From Bacillota bacterium (GTDB lineage Bacteria > Bacillota > Clostridia > Acetivibrionales > DSM-1351), in assembly GCA_023393115.1 (NCBI GenBank), contig JAEWMS010000085.1, positions 62,001 through 126,000 of the forward strand: a DNA stretch of 64,000 nucleotides, written 5' to 3'. How positions within the stretch are numbered: position 1 is the first letter of the stretch; every line of letters begins with the position of its first letter. Of the stretch, positions 59,713 to 64,000 are shown in pieces. The position numbers and the translations under genes are program-made. Under the pieces are notes generated by a model that ran no database searches, was not told where the DNA came from, and saw only the letters and a list, made by a program, of their open reading frames with translations.

Positions 59713-61212
59713 ATGGACTTACTGGAAAAACTCGGGGTTTTAGCTGATGCAGCAAAATACGATGTCTCCTGCTCTTCCAGCGGTGGGACCAGAAATAATC
59801 AAAACGGAGTAGGAAACAGCCATGCTGCCGGTATCTGCCACACCTGGTCAGATGATGGCAGATGTGTTTCACTGCTGAAAATTCTCTTATCAAATGAATG
59901 TATATATGATTGCGTCTACTGTGTCAACAGAGCCTCAAACGATGTTCCAAGGGCCAGTTTCACTGCCGATGAGGTCATTGAACTCACTATGAATTTCTAC
60001 AGAAGAAATTATATCGAAGGTCTTTTTCTCAGTTCGGCTGTTCTGAAGAACCCAAGCCATACAATGGAACTTATAGTGGAAATTGTCCGCCGACTCCGAA
60101 ATGAGCAGGGTTTTTTCGGCTATATTCACATAAAAGCCATACCAGGAGCTGATCCCAAGCTTATTCACGAGGCAGGTTTATATGCTGATCGTATGAGTGT
60201 AAATATAGAATTACCCTCTGACAAGGGTCTGGAGGTTCTTGCTCCTCAGAAACCTGTTAAGGCTCTGTTAAAACCTATGCAGCAAATTAGTCAAAGTATA
60301 ATGGAGCATAAAGAACATTACTTAAGCAGAACCAGCCGTTCCTCTGATAGCTTCACCAATATTAATGCTATTACTGGAACCCAGGGAACCTTCCCTGATA
60401 ATCTTCCGGATGCAGATTTCTCCAGAAAGGATTTGTCAACAAGGAAATCGGGAAAGTACTTTGTACCGGCCGGCCAAAGCACGCAGCTGATTGTGGGAGC
60501 AACTCCCGACAGGGATTTGAGCATTCTTAAGCTGTCCGAAGCTTTATACAGCCGATTCTCCTTAAAGAGAGTTTATTATTCGGCTTTTGTGCCCACAATC
60601 ACCGACCCCAGGCTGCCGGCCTTAATAAAGCCTCCGCTGCTCAGAGAACACAGATTATACCAGGCAGACTGGCTTTTAAGGTTTTATGGTTTCGAAGCGG
60701 ATGAGTTACTAAATAAGGAAAAACCTGATTTCGACCCCGAACTTGATCCAAAGGCAAACTGGGCCTTAAACAATCTGCATTTGTTTCCGTTAGAGGTTAA
60801 CAAGGTTGATTATGAGATGCTGCTTCGGGTTCCTGGTATTGGAGTTAAGTCGGCCCAGAGAATCATCGCTGCCAGACGGGTAGGCAAACTTGATTTTGAT
60901 AACTTAAAAAAGATGGGTGTTGTTCTTAAGCGAGCAGCGCACTTTCTTACCTGCCAGGGTAAGACTTATGAAAGTTTCAGTCAGAATGAATACATTGTAA
61001 AAGAAGCACTTACTTCAGCGAAGCTGCTGTCCCAAAGTAAAAAATCAGTGCCCGGACAGATGTCGCTGCTCTCAACAATAAATGATTCCGGGCTTGGAGA
61101 AAATATGTCGGACCTGTACTTATTCAATCCACAGGAAAATACCAAACAATGGCTCAGTTATTACAGCCAGCCGCAGGATGGGAGGCTACTTATAAGTGAT
61201 ATACATATATGA
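59713..61212 (+). CDS. Putative DNA modification/repair radical SAM protein
   Basis: The 499-residue protein has the radical SAM motif CIYDCVYC (near 62-69) in a segment like spore photoproduct lyase-related enzymes, a long middle region and, near residue 370, a helix-hairpin-helix element (LRVPGIGVKSAQRIIAARR) for DNA binding. This matches the family called putative DNA modification/repair radical SAM protein (TIGR03916). The ATG at 59713 has a weak ribosome site (GTGAGA). It overlaps the partner gene by 17 nt. A LexA box and promoter lie upstream, pointing to a DNA-damage role. Chemistry and substrate are unknown. Confidence 0.88.
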   Translation: MDLLEKLGVLADAAKYDVSCSSSGGTRNNQNGVGNSHAAGICHTWSDDGRCVSLLKILLSNECIYDCVYCVNRASNDVPRASFTADEVIELTMNFYRRNYIEGLFLSSAVLKNPSHTMELIVEIVRRLRNEQGFFGYIHIKAIPGADPKLIHEAGLYADRMSVNIELPSDKGLEVLAPQKPVKALLKPMQQISQSIMEHKEHYLSRTSRSSDSFTNINAITGTQGTFPDNLPDADFSRKDLSTRKSGKYFVPAGQSTQLIVGATPDRDLSILKLSEALYSRFSLKRVYYSAFVPTITDPRLPALIKPPLLREHRLYQADWLLRFYGFEADELLNKEKPDFDPELDPKANWALNNLHLFPLEVNKVDYEMLLRVPGIGVKSAQRIIAARRVGKLDFDNLKKMGVVLKRAAHFLTCQGKTYESFSQNEYIVKEALTSAKLLSQSKKSVPGQMSLLSTINDSGLGENMSDLYLFNPQENTKQWLSYYSQPQDGRLLISDIHI

Positions 61213-61930
61213 CGGAACATGGGATTGCTTTCTAACAGCTGTCCATCACTATTACTACGATCATGAACAGGTTGATAATATTGAATCAGCACTGAGCTAT
61301 ACTCCCAATCTTGTTGATGAATACAGAAATATTCCAAAGAACAAAGCAAAGGCAAATGCTGTCGAGCAAGCCATCCTCCATAAAATCTCCTGTGAAAGTT
61401 TAGAGAATCTTCAGAAGTGTTTTTTTTCAGAGTTAAATGGACGTGAGATGTGGATTCTAAAATATATTAAGCTGGGTTTCAAAATCGGTCCTAAAATTGA
61501 TTTCATGTTAGGTGATCAAACTGTACTTAACGTACTTACACCTGCCAGAAAAGTGGGAATAGAATGTCACAGACTACTTGGATTGCTACGATTTGAGCTG
61601 TTGGAAAACAATATTTATTATGCAAAAATTCAGCCTGATCACAATGTAATCACTTATATATCACCACATTTTAAGGAGCGTTTTGCAGATCAAAACTGGA
61701 TAATTCATGATACAAAACGAAATCTGGCTTCACTGTATAACACAAAAAGGATGCTTCTTTCATATATGGACCTTTCAAACATACCCGAACTTCATTCGGA
61801 GGAAGTCAGATTTCAGGACCTCTGGAAGAATTACTACAAGCACATCGCCATTAAGGAAAGATATAATCCAAAACTTCAAAAGGGCTTTATACCAAAACGC
61901 TATTGGAAAAACCTGACTGAAAAACAATAG
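61196..61930 (+). CDS. Partner protein of the radical SAM enzyme (DUF4130-type DNA metabolism protein)
   Basis: The 244-residue protein starts YIYDGTWDCFLTAVHHYY, typical of the TIGR03915/DUF4130 family, which is found next to the TIGR03916 radical SAM protein, and contains HRLLGLLRFELLENNIYYAK and ISPHFKERFADQNWIIHD further on. The C-terminal half is related to uracil-DNA glycosylase-associated proteins by family description, with no catalytic motif that I can point to. GTG start at 61196 with GGGAGG 10 nt upstream, inside the end of the radical SAM gene, so translation is coupled. Confidence 0.85.
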   Translation: MIYIYDGTWDCFLTAVHHYYYDHEQVDNIESALSYTPNLVDEYRNIPKNKAKANAVEQAILHKISCESLENLQKCFFSELNGREMWILKYIKLGFKIGPKIDFMLGDQTVLNVLTPARKVGIECHRLLGLLRFELLENNIYYAKIQPDHNVITYISPHFKERFADQNWIIHDTKRNLASLYNTKRMLLSYMDLSNIPELHSEEVRFQDLWKNYYKHIAIKERYNPKLQKGFIPKRYWKNLTEKQ

Positions 61931-61957
61931 CCTGCTTCACTGGCAGGCTATTGTTTT
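61921..61957 (+). terminator. Terminator of the radical SAM operon
   Basis: AAAACAATAGCCTGC pairs with GCAGGCTATTGTTTT (15 bp, 7-nt loop). The stem begins in the last codons of the partner gene and includes its stop codon. Confidence 0.9.
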
Positions 61958-61980
61958 TCGACGTAGTCGGGTTTCCTCAA

Positions 61981-62008
61981 CTCTTCACTGTTCACTCTTC
62001 ACTGTTGT
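61981..62008 (-). repeat. 7-bp tandem array through the stop codon of the HEAT-like gene
   Basis: Plus-strand heptamers CTCTTCA, CTGTTCA, CTCTTCA, CTGTTGT contain the TGA stop (61992-61994) at the end of the second unit, the same phase as at 45604-45631. The coding strand again ends in Ser-Glu-Glu. Confidence 0.75.
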
Positions 62009-62627
62009 TCTTCACTATTTTTTTTATCAACTTATCCACTCTTTTATTTTGAGCCTCGGTTAAGGATTCCTTTCTCAGCAATAAAACGTCAATAAACTCC
62101 TTTGAATTGCCTTCATTTACACAAATAGACGCTCTTTCAGAGTGCTGGGCTACTTCCTTCGGTCTACAGGTTTTAAGGTGTTCGATTATATGCCTGAAAA
62201 CAACTTCTTCATATTTTTTATCAGCTCTACACAATTCAGCAAATACAGTTATGGCATTATCAACAGTAATAACACTTCCATTTTTATATGCTGATAGTAT
62301 GTCTTCAAAATTACTAAAAACTTCGTTGGGTTTAAATGGGGTAATTTGGGTCAATGCTACCATACTCCCCCAAACCAGTCTGTTATTTTTAGACTTTAGA
62401 AGCATAATAAACTCCGAAACATATTCAACAATCAATTCAGGGTCTCGCTCACCGATTTCATAAAGAACCTTTATACAATTATTTGCCACTTGTACCTTTT
62501 TGTTCTTAAGACCCTCAACAATTTCTCTTATACCTTCATAATCCTTGGTTTCTGATAGTAATTCAGCCAAAGCAATATTTGGCTCTTCATCATTTCTTCC
62601 TAATAAGTATGCTGTTTTTTCTAGCAT
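61992..62627 (-). CDS. HEAT-like repeat protein of unknown function
   Basis: The 211-residue helical protein contains several pairs of helices resembling HEAT/armadillo repeats (for example GIREIVEGLKNKKVQVANNC, LKSKNNRLVWGSMVALTQIT, NGSVITVDNAITVFAELC). Such proteins bind other proteins or DNA, and DNA-alkylation repair proteins share the fold, but no catalytic residues are evident. The ATG at 62627 has GAGGAG 6 nt upstream. The C-terminus (SEE) is encoded by a 7-bp repeat array. It lies between murD and the DNA repair operon. Confidence 0.7.
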   Translation of the reverse strand: MLEKTAYLLGRNDEEPNIALAELLSETKDYEGIREIVEGLKNKKVQVANNCIKVLYEIGERDPELIVEYVSEFIMLLKSKNNRLVWGSMVALTQITPFKPNEVFSNFEDILSAYKNGSVITVDNAITVFAELCRADKKYEEVVFRHIIEHLKTCRPKEVAQHSERASICVNEGNSKEFIDVLLLRKESLTEAQNKRVDKLIKKIVKNNSEE

Positions 62628-62670
62628 TCTCCACTCCTCATTTTTCACTTCAAAACCATTCATTGGTTTT

Positions 62671-62719
62671 CATCTAACTTCCAACCTCTAACATCCAACT
62701 TCTAACTTCCAACATCTAA
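62671..62719 (-). repeat. 7-bp tandem array (TTRGAWG type) at the end of murD
   Basis: Seven uninterrupted heptamers, on the minus strand TTAGATG, TTGGAAG, TTAGAAG, TTGGATG, TTAGAGG, TTGGAAG, TTAGATG. The murD stop codon (TAG, 62718-62716) lies within the first unit. The same unit follows lexA at 5497-5530. Confidence 0.88.
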
Positions 62720-64000
62720 AGCTGGTTTACCAGCTGCTTAAACACATTTCCCCTCTGTTCAAAGTTCTTAAACATATCAAAGCTGGTACTTGCAGGAGAA
62801 AGTATTATACAATCACCCGGCACTGCCTCACTGTACGCACTGGCCACAATTTCTTCGTAAGTGCTGCAGTGAATTATTTTAACTTCGCTTTCAATATCTG
62901 TCTGATGTACATAATTGTTATAGGCTTCTTCAATTCTTGGAGCTGTGGCACCTATAAGCAGGAGAATTTTTACCTTTTCAGCTATTACCTGCCCTATAGG
63001 TTCATAGGGTATTCCCTTATCCTTACCTCCCGCGATTAAAATAACCTTATTCTTAAAGGTACTGAGAGCTGCAATGGTTCTGGACGGACTGCTGTCAATG
63101 GAACTGTTGTAAAACTTTATTCCGTTAATTTCCCTTACCAGTTCAATTCTGTGCTCTACGCCTGTAAAGGTAGCAGCTATTTTTGCGATAGTTTCGGGCT
63201 TTACATAATCAATGGTTGCCGCAGTAGCTGCCATATAGTTTTCAATATTATGGACTCCCGGAATTATTATGTCATTAACATCAACAATCTCTATTTCCTT
63301 ATCCTTACTTTTCACAACTATTTTGTTATTCTTCAAAAGAATTCCGCTTTCAAGAGAAGCTGCCCTTGAGAAATATATAAATTCACCGTTGGCTTCATTT
63401 GAAAATGCCTTGGTGACATCGTTGTCATGGTTCAGAACAAGTTTATCCTTGGCCTTCTGATAAAGGAATATATTCTTCTTTGCATCAATATACTCCTGCA
63501 ATGACTTATGAACATCTAAATGATTTGGAGATATGTTTGTGATAACTGCTACAGAAGGACTGTTTTTTATAGTTATAAGCTGAAAGCTGCTAAGCTCCAG
63601 TATAACTTTATCAGACTCCTTTACTTCATCAATCTTACTTAAAAGCGGGGTTCCTATATTTCCACCAAGCCAGCAATTATAACCTTCTTCTGACAATATT
63701 TTATATATCAATGTGGTTGTTGTAGTTTTACCGTCACTTCCGGTAACTGCAAAAACTTGAGCCGGACACAGGTCAAGGAAAACCTCCATTTCGGAAGTGA
63801 GTTCTGCACCATTAGCCAACGCTTCCATTAGTTCAGGTACATCGGGTCTCATACCCGGTGTCCTGAATATAAGGTTGAAACCTTTAAGTTTAGACAAATA
63901 CCCGTTACCGATGCTGTATTTTACAGGCAGTCCTTCCAGCTCCGATAGAGCATCTTTAAGGTTTTCAGAAGTATTTTTATCAAAAGCAGTAACATCTACA
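62716..64000 (-). CDS. murD: UDP-N-acetylmuramoyl-L-alanine--D-glutamate ligase (5' end outside)
   Basis: The 3' part (about 428 codons) of the Mur ligase that adds D-Glu to UDP-MurNAc-L-Ala in peptidoglycan synthesis. The Rossmann-type N-terminal region is seen in part (VDVTAFDKNTSENLKDALSE, LIFRTPGMRPDVPELMEAL), then the ATP loop VTGSDGKTTTTTLIYKIL, ITNISPNHLDVHKS, and the C-terminal ligase domain (YNSSIDSSPSRTIAALSTF, LIAGGKDKGIPYEP, LLSPASTSFDMFKNFEQRG in part). Only the first few dozen residues lie beyond the right edge. Its stop codon is inside a 7-bp repeat array. Confidence 0.95.
   Translation of the reverse strand, partial: VDVTAFDKNTSENLKDALSELEGLPVKYSIGNGYLSKLKGFNLIFRTPGMRPDVPELMEALANGAELTSEMEVFLDLCPAQVFAVTGSDGKTTTTTLIYKILSEEGYNCWLGGNIGTPLLSKIDEVKESDKVILELSSFQLITIKNSPSVAVITNISPNHLDVHKSLQEYIDAKKNIFLYQKAKDKLVLNHDNDVTKAFSNEANGEFIYFSRAASLESGILLKNNKIVVKSKDKEIEIVDVNDIIIPGVHNIENYMAATAATIDYVKPETIAKIAATFTGVEHRIELVREINGIKFYNSSIDSSPSRTIAALSTFKNKVILIAGGKDKGIPYEPIGQVIAEKVKILLLIGATAPRIEEAYNNYVHQTDIESEVKIIHCSTYEEIVASAYSEAVPGDCIILSPASTSFDMFKNFEQRGNVFKQLVNQL

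Overview
The window looks like chromosomal DNA of a low-GC, spore-forming anaerobic member of the Clostridia. Evidence: a dipicolinate synthase pair (SpoVFA/SpoVFB), the TepA/YlzJ pair, strong AGGAGG ribosome binding sites, frequent TTG/GTG starts, AT-rich spacers, a Gram-positive type LexA box (CGAAC-N4-GTTTG/GTTCN) and an Ech/Hyf-type membrane hydrogenase module. Gene order (miaB-ylbF-mutS-mutL-miaA-hfq; ymxG-pnp-rpsO) is that of Firmicutes core loci. A cellulolytic Ruminiclostridium-like species is my best guess, but that is inference from content, not a database match.

Layout. 1-4263 (-): four membrane subunits of a group-4 hydrogenase/complex I-like module (hyfB, hyfC, hyfE and the start of hyfF, cut by the window edge). 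4393-5493: a LysM/YneA-like SOS division inhibitor divergent from lexA, with three LexA boxes between them. 5731-14024 (-): hfq, miaA, mutL, mutS, a YlbF/RicA-type protein with a cysteine tail, and miaB. 14240-20804: secreted proteins, an HtrA-like protease, an acetyltransferase, a thioesterase and TepA/YlzJ. 20928-26295 (+): a response regulator, histidine kinase, ABC ATPase and large FtsX-type permease. 26379-33200 (mostly -): spoVFB/spoVFA, a CPBP protease (+), an M16 protease, pnp and rpsO. 33489-37961 (+): a MoxR/DUF58/transglutaminase operon. 38118-41627 (-): a DMT transporter, acetyltransferases, a broken HAD phosphatase and a small membrane protein. 41672-43996 (-): remains of a vanC/vanG-type glycopeptide resistance cluster, with vanR and vanS intact but ligase and racemase reduced to scraps. 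44148-51738 (-): a second two-component system and a copper operon (copZ, copA, a HMA-TauE-cupredoxin fusion, DUF2318). 51929-57701: an LCP protein, an IS481-like element, a stalk-domain secreted protein, DUF2752, and an EFR1 flavodoxin/ferredoxin divergent from its TetR regulator. 57818-59457 (-): UPF0210 and an ACT-domain protein. 59713-61930 (+): a radical SAM DNA repair-type protein and its DUF4130-type partner. 61992-64000 (-): a HEAT-like protein and murD (5' end outside).

The most notable points are: (1) a LexA box and promoter in front of the radical SAM/DUF4130 pair that copy the register of the lexA promoter, putting this little-studied pair in the SOS regulon; (2) the decayed van cluster; (3) families of 7-bp tandem arrays that run through or abut the stop codons of four unrelated genes, and a related inverted array in front of pnp; (4) the multidomain copper protein with tandem GCNN...CWMGM cupredoxin-like domains; (5) an in-frame 9-bp microsatellite inside a response-regulator receiver domain. 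No tRNA, rRNA, CRISPR array or riboswitch was recognised.
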